Assembly: GCA_001692895.1 (NCBI GenBank)
Contig: KV748220.1
Span: forward strand, 186,001-250,000
DNA length: 64,000 bases
Direction: 5' to 3'
Source: Cenococcum geophilum 1.58
Taxonomy: Eukaryota; Ascomycota; Dothideomycetes; Gloniales; Gloniaceae
Position 1 is the stretch's first letter. Each line of letters opens with the position of its first letter. The translations under genes were made by a program, and so were the position numbers. Shown in pieces: positions 12,935 through 22,399 of the stretch. The notes beneath the pieces are model-generated. The model did not search any database and had not been told where the DNA came from. It saw nothing but the letters and a program-made list of their open reading frames with translations.

Positions 12935-13030
12935 TAGGGAGAAGAAAAGTAAGTAAAGTAAAGTGAAGTAAGGTAGATAAAGTGAGGTAAAGTAGGTAGG
13001 TACGTAAAGTAAAGTAAAGTAGAGCGAAGT
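12935..13030. repeat. GTAAA-rich repeat, right arm of an inverted pair
   Basis: Tandem gtaaa/gaagt units, including acgtaaagtaaagtaaagta, that mirror the left arm at 11,286-11,340. Together they form an inverted repeat around the 1.6-kb minus-strand coding remnant. The open frame across this arm is a low-complexity shadow. Confidence 0.65.
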
Positions 13031-13224
13031 AGAGTGATAATATAACGCTATATAGTAGCTATATATTAGTCTATACCCCCTATTAAGAGGGCTAATATAG
13101 CTAAACCAGCTATAAGTTTTAAAGGAACCACCCCGTCTAAAAGAGATTAGAATTCTAAGTTTTTTATTATATAATTGCTTGCGAATCAGGCTCCGATTTT
13201 TATACATACTATAGTAGATTTTTG

Positions 13225-13465
13225 CACTTTGCGCTAACGACTAATATAGGGTCCTAGAAGAGATTGTGTAAAAGTATAATACGAAGTTTTATAAGGCTTA
13301 CTAAGAACTGCGAGAACTATATAGCGCTAACCATTTATAATAGGGCGGGCAGTGCAAGTACCGGAAACGCCGACAAGCTATTACCTTTAATTGTAATAAA
13401 GGGCAAGTTTACTTAAGACTTAGGGGCCAGAACCTAGAGCCTAGTCCTATTACGGTAAATTACTA
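13225..13465 (+). pseudogene. Short unidentified coding remnant
   Basis: A plus-strand frame reads YRVLEEIV, KYNTKFYKAY, ELRELYSANH and then CKYRKRRQAITFNCNKGQVY before a stop near 13,462. The amino-acid mix is protein-like and the internal stops are RIP-type. I do not recognise it. It may be the 3' part of a gene whose 5' part lies in the degenerate DNA to the left. Confidence 0.3.
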
Positions 13466-13812
13466 ATAGATATTTAATTGGCCCTTTTCTTAAGCTAGTC
13501 TAGTTTTCACTTAGCCCTCTAGAGAGGGTATATCTATACACCCTTAGCTGCTAATATAAGTAGCTGTATAGGAGGGTCTAAGATCTACAAAGGTAGATAA
13601 TTCTAATTCGCACTTAATAGGAGGCCTTAATATCCGCTTAGCGGATATATTTACTAGTATTAACGCGGGCGTCTAAGGGTCGATTAGCGTTATATTTATG
13701 CTAGGAGTAGGCAGTTTAATTGCAGACTTTTATAAGGTTCTCTATAGTTAATCTAAGCTTATATATAGTAAGGGCTAGGAGAAGAGAGCGGTAGAGAAAA
13801 GGGATTAATTTT

Positions 13813-13917
13813 AGGGGGATGTGATTTTTAATAGTGGTTATTTTTAGTGGTCTCTAAAAGGGTTCTATTTAGAATGTTTTTAACCTTACGACAAAATTAG
13901 GTACTCTATTTTTAGTC
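13813..13917 (+). repeat. Repeat related to the inverted-repeat element at 32.8 kb
   Basis: Shares aaaattaggtactctatttt and the preceding phrase around ctaaaagggttcta with 32,855-32,939, in the same orientation. Both copies are preceded by a gggggat motif. It looks like a diverged or partial copy of the 145-bp element at 32,812-32,956. Confidence 0.5.
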
Positions 13918-14110
13918 TCCTAAAAGCCTTAAGCTCCTAGGATTAATTCTTTAAGGAGCCTCTAAGTCTAAGTAGCTAAGTCCTAGTAATAGTCTCCTAG
14001 TAGTCCTAAACCTAAAATTAAGCTCTTAGGAACCTAAGGCTCCTAGGAGAATTAGTCTTTTAGGAGCCTTAAGTTCCTAGGGAATATATTCTTAGGAGTT
14101 CCACAGCACC
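13905..14110. repeat. Cluster of short cctagga/taggagcc repeats
   Basis: About ten scattered direct and inverted copies of ctcctagga, taggagcc and cttaggag within 200 bp, partly palindromic. It is not a regular tandem array. The rest of 13,465-14,680 is RIP-degenerate DNA without a gene I can support. Confidence 0.45.
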
Positions 14111-14999
14111 TTATAACGGAATAATTATTTCTCCTAGGATTACATCCCTTCTAGAATTGGCCCTCTTAGACCGAGAGCCCTCCCAAGATTAAATCTCTTA
14201 GACATTAAGCCCTTTTAAAAGCTTTACCCAGATAACTAGGAGCCGAGTGCTAGTAATAGCAGCCTATAAAAATTATACAGCTAAAGAAATATACTACCTA
14301 TAGAAAGTATACGGCCACTACGCCTAAGAGCAACTTATGGCCTAGGAGCATTACCCTAAGAGTAATTTATTTCTAATAGCCTTTCCTATTATATAGCCCT
14401 ATTATTTTTAGCAAAATATTTAATAACATTTAAGCTCTTGGCCGGGGCATCTAGAGGGGAAATATCCTCTTAGGATGCTTACTAACTAAACCCATAGTGG
14501 AATAGCCTGCTTAGCGCTATGCCCTATTATTTATAGCGGATAAGACAGTATCCCAGTATACATTTGGATTTAAGGTCGCTTATATATATCTATATACCCC
14601 CTAATAATATAAGTATTCTATTTATTTATATTATACTAAAGCTATATAACACAAATTTATTAGAATATATATATATTACTAGCTAATAGACAGTAGACTA
14701 GTTAGCACTGGACAAAGCTACGTATCGTATTTGTTCAATCCATCTCCGGCACTTTACACGGGTAAGCCTTATAATGCAGAACCCTTTAGCGAAACCTAAG
14801 TTATACCCGCAACTCCCATAGGCCCTCCTAAGTCAAGAAAGAGAAAGGCTCTAACATTATATGCCGACACTTGGGAGCCGTACAAAGCTTAAATTATAGA
14901 GCTTTATATTACGCAAGGGCTACCGCTTCGGGAAGTTAAGAAGACGATTGAGAGGGACTTTGGATTTACCGCTGAGTATATTACTCTTTTTAAGATAGA

Positions 15000-15066
15000 G
15001 TAAGACAGGCTTATATGCTGATACGATTGTGCTCTAAAGGCTACAATAATATTGAACGCGCATAAG
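15000..15066 (+). other. Predicted intron 1 of Clr5-TPR gene
   Basis: Starts gtaaga and ends cataag. Removing it joins ITLFKI to WDLDKNIKP in frame, restoring the usual end of a Clr5 domain. The length of 67 nt is normal for filamentous fungi. Confidence 0.65.
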
Positions 15067-15272
15067 CCAATGGGACCTGGACAAGAATATTAAGCCAGAG
15101 GAGATGAAAGCAATTGTTAGGAAAAGATAGCGAAGGACACTCGTTAAGGACGACAAAAGGGAGCTGGTCTTCACAGTTAGGGACAGTATAGTGGATCCGC
15201 AGAAGATCAACCGATGGATAAAGAGGAACGACGTTCCTGGAAGCTTCTTGTATGCCCCTAGCCCCGCCGTAT

Positions 15273-15337
15273 GTAAGTTAACGTGTGACGGATATTGCCT
15301 ATATACAACTACTGACATACTAAAGCCACCCCTTCAG
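15273..15337 (+). other. Predicted intron 2 of Clr5-TPR gene
   Basis: Consensus 5' site gtaagt and 3' site cag, 65 nt. A ctgac sequence about 25 nt before the 3' end is a plausible branch point. Splicing joins the frame ending APSPAV to the long open exon that starts at 15,338. Confidence 0.65.
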
Positions 15338-17507
15338 CTGTATGTTGTCGAACTGTTTCCGAACGCGGTTCTCCGGTTCTAAGTCCCACATATTCAGCCC
15401 CAATCTTCCCACCAGGAGGCATTCTTTCTGCTATACAGAGTCCTCAACCTTTCTCTCCTACCCTTTTAGTGTCCAGCATAGTTCGGCCTCAAGGCAGCAC
15501 TTTCACTAGGCAGAGTCCAGCTCCTATCCATCGATCTCTTCCAAGCTTGCTTCCAGGCTCTCTAGACGCTTTCCCAGGCCAATTAGCATTAGTACAGCCG
15601 TACCTCCCTAGATCTATGCTACCGCTAGAAATAGGATATATTATAACAGATTCTATATGGTATTGGTATAAACAAATAGACGAAGAGTGTCTACGAGAAG
15701 AACTACCTAGAATGGAAATTTTGTATAGAACTAACCACTCTGAAACCTTAGGCATATTATCTAAATTAGGTAATATGCTTATAGACCAAGGAAGATGCAA
15801 GTCCGTAGAGGAAGTGATTTGTAGATTAGTAGAAGGTCGCCGAAATGTAGACGGAAATGATAATATCAATACACTTAATGCCTTAAAGCTCCTTAGAGAA
15901 GTATTAGGCCATTAAAGACGCTATGCTAAAGCTAAGAAACTATACTAAAGAACATTTAAGTCCAGAAAGGCTATACTAGGAGAGGTGTATCTAGATACGC
16001 TCACTAGTGTTAATAACCTTAGGTTAGTACTAGAGAGCTAGGGGAAGTATAAAGAGGCGGAAGCGATATACCGGCGAGCACTAGAAAGAAGGGAGAAGGT
16101 ACTTAGGCTAGAGCACCTATATACGCTTACTAGCGTCAGCTACCTTAGGTCGGTATTAAAGAGCTAGGGTAAGTATAAAGAGGCGGAAGCGATATACTAG
16201 CGAGCACTAAAAGGCGAGGAGAAGGTACTTAGGCTAGAGCACCTAGATACGCTTACTAGCGTCTATAACCTTAGGTTAGTATTATTAAGCTAGGGCAAGT
16301 ATAAAGAGGTAGAAGCGATGCACTAGCGAGCACTAAAAGGATATAAGAAGGTACTTAGGCCAGAGCACCTATATACGCTCACTAGCGTTAGTAACCTTAG
16401 GTTAGTGTTATTAAGGTAGGGCAAGTATAAAGAGGCGGGAGTAATGCACTGGCGAGCACTAAAAGGATATAAGAAGGTACTTAGGCTAGAGCACCCATAT
16501 ACGCTCACCAGTGTCAGTAACCTTAGGTCAGTATTATTAAAGTAGGGCAAGTATAAAGAGGTAGAAGGGATGCACTAGCGAGCACTAAAAGATAGGGAGA
16601 AGGCACTTAGGCCAGAGCACCTATATACGCTCACTAGCGTCGGTAACCTTGGGTTAGTATTGTCGAGGTAAGGCAAGTATAAAGAGGCGGAAGCGATGCA
16701 CTAGCGAGCACTAAAAGGTAGGGAGAAGGCACTTGGGCCAGAGCACCTATATACGCTTACCAGCGTTAGCTACCTTAAGTCAGTATTAAAGAGCTAAGGT
16801 AAGTATAAAGAGGTAGAAGCGATATACTAGTAAGATCTAGAAGGATCTAAGAAGGTATTTAGGCTAAAGTACCTAAACACGCTTACTAGCGTTAGTAACC
16901 TTAAGTCGGTATTAGAGAACTAGGGCAAGTATAAAGAGGCGGAAGCGATATACTAGCGAGCACTAAAAGGATATAAGAAGGTACTTAGGCTAGAGTACCT
17001 ATATACGCTCACTAGCGTCAGCTACCTTAGGTTAGTATTATTAAGATAGGGTAAGTATAAAGAGGCGGAAGTAATGCACTAGCGAGCACTAAAAGGCGGG
17101 GAGAAGGTACTTAGGCTAGAGCACCTAGATACGCTTACTAGCGTTAGCTACCTTAGGTCGGTATTATTAAGGCAGGGTAAGTATAAAGAGGCAAAAAAGA
17201 TGCACTAGCGAGCACTAAAAGGTAGGGAGAAGGTACTTAGGCCAGAGCACCTATATACGCTCACTAGCGTTAGTAAGCTTAGGTCAATATTATTAATCTA
17301 GAGTAAGTATAAAGAGGCGGAAGTGATGTATAAGCACTAGGATGGGAGAAGATACTTAGGCTAGAGTACCTATATACGCTTACCAGCGTATATTATCTAG
17401 CTTTTCTCTTTTATTACTAGGAGTAGCGTAAATCTATATTTAAATTTTACTAGAGAGTATATAATAGCTATAACAGAACTCTTAGATTACAATATCCTAT
17501 TACTATC

Positions 17508-17790
17508 CCTTAACCCGCTAGAATGCGTTCTACTATTATTAATAAGAACTAGCTAATTAGATTAACCAAATTGAATTATTATAGGAGTAAAATCGGGCAG
17601 CGGCCATGGCTTTGGTGGTGGCTTTTTAGTATATTAATTCGGCTAAACGTTATATTAAGTTGGTTAAATAAGGTTTATATTATTAAAAGTATAATTAGAA
17701 AGCATTATTAGTAGTAATTAGCCATATATATTATTTTTATTTTAGCGTTTAAGCACGGACTAGCTTCTGGTAGGACGCTAGTAGGTTAAG
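17508..17790. mobile_element. MITE-like inverted-repeat element (CTTAACC family)
   Basis: Begins cttaacccgctag and ends ctagtaggttaag, a 13-bp imperfect terminal inverted repeat, about 283 bp long. The same terminal sequence, followed by ttattaataag, occurs at 26,234-26,357, so this is a small family. No coding capacity. Confidence 0.5.
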
Positions 17791-18073
17791 AAATAGTATG
17801 CTTTAGCTATTACTCGTTAATAGTAGAGGAGATAAAGTCTTAGTAACTGTTAAGCCTATTTAGATACAAGGAATAACGTATAGAGTTATTTTATTTTTAT
17901 TTCCCTATCTCCCAAATTTTCCCTTTTAAAGCTTATATTTAATAGATATAATATATAGAATTTATATATTATAAAGTATAACGGCTATATACGATAATAT
18001 ATACCAGGTACTTAACCTATTACGTTATAGACTTTAATTTACTAATTTTAGGTAGGGTTACGTAGCGTATCTC

Positions 18074-18118
18074 TAGTACTAGTAAGGAGGGCGGCCGAAC
18101 CGCTCCGGCTATACTCTT
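18074..18118 (-). repeat. Terminal motif copy T1
   Basis: Reverse-complement copy of the motif that reads aagggtgtggccagagcggg at 53,054 and 19,419. Its interior would lie to the left, towards the Clr5-TPR gene, but I could not find a left partner. The next bases read ttaa. Confidence 0.65.
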
Positions 18119-18134
18119 AAGGATATAGCCGATA

Positions 18135-19150
18135 TATATACGTTTTTGTAGTATAAATAGTAGCAGCAGCAGCATTAAACCGCTTCGCACCATTATTATC
18201 GCCTAGGTCATCACTAGCAGTAAGCTAAAATAACTTACTATTGCGTTCTAACGCGTTCTAACGATTGCGAAGCGCGTTATAACTACCGTCTAATACCTCT
18301 ACATTATCTTAAAACCTTATAAAACGCCTAGAAAACTATCTGTTAATATAGATATATATAAATCTACCTCCACAGCAGCTAGCAATATACGGCTTTTCCT
18401 ACTCTATAAAATCTAGGAAAAATACTTACTTTTGTTATATCTATAATAAAGTAATAAGCGTATAATAGATGGTTACTTTAGGAGAATAGAGCAATAATAA
18501 CCTCCTTAAATTTTATAAGGAGGATTGCCTCCTAGCAGATATAATATTCGATATAATTAATAATATTCTAATATTGTCGCCACTATTACCACCACCCTCT
18601 ATAAGCCCGCTTTAAGAACGCCTATTAGAATACGCTGCTGCTACTTCTCCCCCTCTTACCTTAACCAATACACCTACTTAGCCGTTGCCCTCCTCCCCTC
18701 GCCTAGTTTCTCCTATCCGTCCCTTATACGCCGTTATTACGTCTTGCCCTTACCTAACGTTACCATTACCGCTAGCAAAGCCTTGTTAATCTTTAGCCTC
18801 TATACTACTAGCACTAATAACTACACTGCGTACTTCTAGAGCCTCCCCGCCGGTATTAGCAACTACTCTATTACGGCGCCGCTTATTATATATATTGTCG
18901 CCTATCCTCTCTATATATAACCTAGAACGCCAATTCTAAAATAAGTTAAGCCCCTTTTATAACTAGCACCTATATTACTCTATACGAAATCCCCCTAATA
19001 CTAGTCTTATATAACTTTTATACGCTATTACAGACCTTATTGGATCTTATAATATAAGCTATATTATTAAATACAATTATTATCCTCCTATATAGGATTA
19101 GCGAAGCACGAACCGTATATATAGTTTTTGTTTATTTAGGCTTATAGGAG
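18135..19150 (-). pseudogene. Unidentified coding remnant, copy 1 of 2
   Basis: The minus strand shows a long protein-like frame. From about 19,000: NWRSRLYIERIGDNIYNKRR, then GGEALEVRSVVISASSIEAK, YKGRIGETRRGEEGNG, NVEVLDGSYNALRNR and finally LTASDDLGDNNGAKRFNAAA near 18,170. Stops are RIP-type. The plus strand also has a fairly open Ser/Pro-rich frame, so strand assignment is a judgement from amino-acid composition. A second copy is at 42,735-43,770. Both copies run directly into a LINE 3' end, so the unit may belong to a composite element. Function unknown. Confidence 0.4.
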
Positions 19151-19199
19151 ATTATATTAAGATCTAAAAGAACTAAGATAGAGCAAAATGGTACTCTGA

Positions 19200-19416
19200 C
19201 TTACTATACTTTAACGGTATTATATTACTTTCCTTTATTTCCTATATTAATTATAGCGCCAAAGGAAGGAGAAATAGCTCTTATAGTTGGCTACTAAATT
19301 GGAGCCGGTATAATTCGTGTCAGTTTACTCTAGTTAGCGCTTAGTAACGGCCTATACTCAAGTTAGACGGTGTATAGCTATAATAGAATATATATATATA
19401 CATATATATATATATA
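19200..19416 (+). mobile_element. LINE 3' end with (TA)n tail, copy 1
   Basis: The sequence ttactttcctttatttccta through gcgcttagtaacggcctata and a (TA)n tail matches the DNA that follows the reverse-transcriptase-family C-terminus at 45,165-45,375. It also occurs at 43,795-43,999 and, inverted, at 51,340-51,500. It is best read as a 5'-truncated Tad1-like LINE end. Confidence 0.6.
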
Positions 19417-19464
19417 CAAGGGTGTGGCCAGAGCGGGTTGGCTAACCTCCCTACTAGTAGTGGC
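19417..19464 (+). repeat. Terminal motif copy T2
   Basis: Core caagggtgtggccagagcgg followed by ctccctactagtagtggc. It follows directly on the (TA)n tail of the LINE end. It is the left end of the 7.3-kb unit. Confidence 0.75.
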
Positions 19465-19557
19465 AACATCAAGTGCCAAATCATCTCTATTACTGTCCGA
19501 TATTACTTTATAAGCACGCTAACTCGGCTACGTAATGTCTAAGCTTAGCTACTTTTG

Positions 19558-20371
19558 CACTGCCTTATCTTATAAATCAGACCCTTAGTAGACTATTAGT
19601 ATATATACTACGCGTACGGGCGGGTATACTGCTCCTTATTAACCAACAAATTCTTTACCGAGGGTCAGAGCTTATAGGCGTCGTTTTGGTATAAACTAGA
19701 TTGTTTTAAAATCGATTTTTGTATATTTCTACGAGCTACGTCTAACTACGAGGGTTATTATATATTTTGTTGATGTATTAGATTCTTTAGGTAATTATAT
19801 CTTTATAAATATATACTATAGCCCTATATCTAGAATATTAAGGGGCGAGATATATTATTATGGAATGTGAGTTAGATTTTAAAACGTAGCTTTGTTTAAA
19901 TCAACTAACTGCCTATATCTAACTTCTCGTAGAATAGAGCTACGATATCGCTATAACGTAGAGGCGATAGAGAAGATAAAGAGCTTTTAGCTTATAGTAT
20001 TTTAGAGATAATTAGACGTAGAGAAGTATATAAGGTATGGCAGTGAGGCAAGATTGTAATAAAAACTAGCTAATGAGTTTTGGATAAATTTTTGATTAAA
20101 TGCGACTGACTGCCTATATCTAATATTTTATATAATACAGCTATAACGTCGTTATTTGATGCAATAGATAGAGAAGCTAAAGAGCTCCTACCTTGTAGTA
20201 TTTTTGTAATAACTAGACGTTATAAAAGGGTCGAGATACGGCAGTGAAAAATGTGATTTTTGGTGTATTTTGACGCCTCGTTACTCCTAGACCCTTAGTG
20301 GAGAATTCGTTGGTTAATAAGGAGCAGTATGCCCGCCTATGCGCGTAGTCTAATTTATAAGATAGGCACTG
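19558..20371. mobile_element. Inverted-repeat element, about 0.8 kb
   Basis: The left arm (cactgccttatcttataaat, then actacgcgtacgggcgggta and tactgctccttattaaccaa up to about 19,670) is matched in reverse complement by 20,284-20,371. The left arm carries about 30 extra bases. Between the arms are two diverged direct repeats of about 190 bp (19,865-20,050 and 20,070-20,250), each starting near gactgcctatatcta and ending near cggcagtga. No coding capacity is seen, so it is probably a non-autonomous DNA element. Confidence 0.6.
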
Positions 20372-20534
20372 CCCCCTACCATTATTTGTAACTCGCTCCT
20401 TTAAGGTGTTCTTTTATGAATCTACTAGCTAGCTAGCACAGTCCGCAGTTCTTTAACTGCTTGACCTGTGTATATCTTGCCTACATCTATTCTAATAATT
20501 TCCTTAGCTAGACCTCTCTAATAATTCTCTCCTT

Positions 20535-20660
20535 ATGCGTCTTTTGCGGCTTAAAGATGACGGTGAATTCAGCCTAGTCGAATTTGTTGGTAAGAACGCT
20601 ATGCTGTTCTTTTATATACTTAGGGAGCGGATAATAAAGAGGTTACCTTTTTCTGCGCGT
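20535..20660 (+). pseudogene. HET-domain N-terminal fragment
   Basis: Starts at an ATG and reads MRLLRLKDDGEFSLVEFVGK, the typical opening of fungal HET (heterokaryon incompatibility, PF06985) proteins. A second frame a few bases on gives YAVL then GADNKEVTF, matching the YAILSHTWG...EVTF start of the HET core. A shift of frame lies between them, and after EVTF the similarity ends, so this is a truncated 5' piece. HET proteins trigger cell death after non-self recognition. Upstream 20,380-20,534 is a pyrimidine-rich stretch that may be its promoter. The rest of the 81-codon frame is a continuation out of register. Confidence 0.65.
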
Positions 20661-20727
20661 CGAAGTTGTGGCTATTCATTATCCTCGCCATCTTCTTCCT
20701 CGCCGCTTGACGAGCCGTTAAGCTCCG

Positions 20728-20844
20728 TCAGTATTGGTAGGATTGAGGTGGCAATCGCGGTGGCAGTGGTAGAAGTTTAGCGAGGATGGCTCCAGTAGCT
20801 GCATTAAATTCGGCGTTGTTATCGTCGTCGTCGTTAAAATCCAT
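20728..20844 (-). CDS. Possible short Asp-rich ORF
   Basis: A 38-codon minus-strand frame begins MDFNDDDDNNAEFNAATGA and ends before a TGA. It lies in lightly mutated DNA just after the HET fragment. The acidic, Asn-rich start could be the first exon of a gene or chance. No family recognised. Confidence 0.2.
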   Translation of the reverse strand: MDFNDDDDNNAEFNAATGAILAKLLPLPPRLPPQSYQY

Positions 20845-21115
20845 AATAATAAGATAGGTAGGTAGGAGCGATATAAGGTTATTTGGTAGAGCTCTGCAGG
20901 TCTGCAGAATTTGTAGGATTGCTTACTACTAAGCCGTATATAGAACGCCTCCTTACCAACGGTTACAAAATGTCAAATTTGACAAGGCTTTGCATACTGC
21001 GCCGAGCCTTCTATATAGGGCCTAGCTGATTACAAAAGAATGCTATAATATTGAGGTGTAAGAAACTAGGAGGCGACCCCTATACCGACTGCGCAAGTTA
21101 TCTAAGGGTGCGTTT

Positions 21116-21507
21116 AGTTGCAAGTTTAGATTAAAATAAGGGCTTTAGAATAGAGTTAATCTAGAGCTCCAATCTGATTCTAAGGCGACCGTTTAGTTGA
21201 ATTCCAGTTCAACTTAACTTTAGCTATAAATTTTTGATGTTCCTTTAACCGCCTAAAAAACACGCTAAAAGTTACTAAAAAGTTGGCAACTTTACTGTAT
21301 ACGGCTTCTAAACTGAAGGTCTTAGCGTTAGTTTAATCTAGAGGTCTAAGTTCTAGACCCTATTTAGTTTCAATCTAAAGTCTCTAGATTATATATGCCT
21401 ATGCTTTTATAAAGCCACAAACGCGTACTAAATGAGGAAGGAACGCGTCCTTTTCTACTAGACCTTTAGTTTAGATCTAATCTGAAATTTTGCAACCAAA
21501 CACAGCC
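21116..21507. mobile_element. 392-bp MITE with TAA flanks
   Basis: Left end gggtgcgtttagttgcaagt and right end ttgcaaccaaacacagcc form imperfect terminal inverted repeats of about 30 bp. Both sides are flanked by TAA (21,113-21,115 and 21,508-21,510), as expected for a 3-bp TWA target of PIF/Harbinger-like elements. A 5' part of a second copy is at 37,206-37,310. No coding capacity. Confidence 0.7.
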
Positions 21508-22064
21508 TAATTAAACCGTATTATATTGAAGTGTTATGATGTAAATAGATATTCCTTTTATTTTAAATAAAATCTTCTTCAGTAACTATAAACTTAGAGT
21601 CCGTGCATAAAGAGCAGAAGTGTAGCCGGCGCCTTATAACGCGTCCCATGCGCTACCCTGTAGGCGTTAGGACCTAAAGCTAGATATAGAGCTAAGAGAG
21701 GAGTAACTAGTCCACTATAACGTAGCTTTATGCCCTTAGCCGCTATAAACCTAGCCTTCTCTCTAGTATTTGCTTAGCTCTTACACTCTCCCAAAAAACG
21801 CATGTCTACCTAGACGGCGAACGTGGCGATGGAGTAAGCGCTGGCACTAACGCTAGCTAAAGAGCAGGGCGGAGAGCCAAATCTAGTCGACATAACCGGC
21901 CTCTGCTTATTATCGCTCAATAGCGGCGGAGTTTAAGGTTTATCGACGCTCTATATCTTAAAGGGCCTTATAGCCTAACTAAACTAGGCACGTTAAGCTG
22001 CTAACCTTCCTTTAGTAAAGCTATGCGAAGTCTTTGACCTTATCGGAGGCACTAGCATAGGAGG

Positions 22065-22109
22065 GTATGTATAGTACTCTTTTTCGACGGTTTTATCTAA
22101 TATAAGTAG
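22065..22109 (+). other. Predicted intron 1 of patatin-NLR gene
   Basis: gtatgt to tag, 45 nt, with a ctaat branch-like sequence near the 3' end. Splicing yields the continuous elbow GGTSIGGLIAIMLGR expected for a patatin domain. Confidence 0.75.
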
Positions 22110-22352
22110 GCTTATCGCTATTATGCTCGGCCGGCTTAAGATGGATATAGATAAATGCATTCTAGTATATAACAAACTTTTAAAGGCCGTGTTTAAGGAG
22201 AAGTTAAGCTGGCTTCTAGTTAGTTGGATAGGTAGAATAACGGCATAGTTCAATTTAAATAGGCTAAAAAGCGTAATTGAAGAAGTAATAGGCAGCAAAG
22301 GCGCCTCTACGGTGGATGTCTTTAATGATGGGAAGCTTCGTGGGTATCGAAC

Positions 22353-22399
22353 GTAGGTATACCATAGCTACGACACGCGCACCGCTTATAGACCAGCAG
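22353..22399 (+). other. Predicted intron 2 of patatin-NLR gene
   Basis: gtaggt to cag, 47 nt. Splicing joins NDGKLRGYR to FVCTVAKETVGITRLRSY, a continuous patatin-family stretch. Both flanking exons are otherwise open in these frames. Confidence 0.65.

Larger units (their letters stand above)
14680..17400 (+). pseudogene. Clr5-domain protein with C-terminal TPR array
   Basis: Clr5 (PF14420) is a DNA-binding-like N-terminal domain common in fungal accessory genes. It is readable here at 14,866-15,100: WEPYK, IIELYITQGLPLREVKKTIE, FGFTAEYITLFKI and then WDLDKNIKPEEMKAIVRKR. Reading across the domain needs a GT-AG intron at 15,000-15,066, and a second at 15,273-15,337 (gtaagt to cag) brings the frame into an open exon from 15,338. 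This exon runs through a Ser/Pro-rich linker and LPRMEILYRTNHSETLGILS into 11 TPR units of exactly 42 aa (126 bp; 16,045 to 17,305). The Clr5 and linker part has very few stops; the TPR array has many RIP-type ones (Gln or Trp to stop). No clear ATG is seen; the frame is open from about 14,680 and has a basic SRKRKA stretch before the domain. Confidence 0.75.

Noticed and set aside
11285-13207. Open frames at 11,285-11,512 (plus) and 12,872-13,207 (minus) as genes
   Set aside because: Both are built largely from Leu/Tyr/Ser/Thr codons of the TTTAC/GTAAA tracts and have no complexity beyond the repeat.
13805-13835. Polypurine tract followed by a TGTGA start, as before a 3' LTR
   Set aside because: No matching second copy lies upstream, and the sequence is related to a small foldback element at 32.8 kb instead.
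15034-15869. Minus-strand frames of 94 and 126 codons
   Set aside because: They are antisense to the Clr5-TPR exons, whose motifs and introns are clear.
16323-16550. Minus-strand 75-codon frame in the TPR array
   Set aside because: Antisense shadow of the 126-bp repeats; the internal repetition of the peptide has the same 126-bp period.
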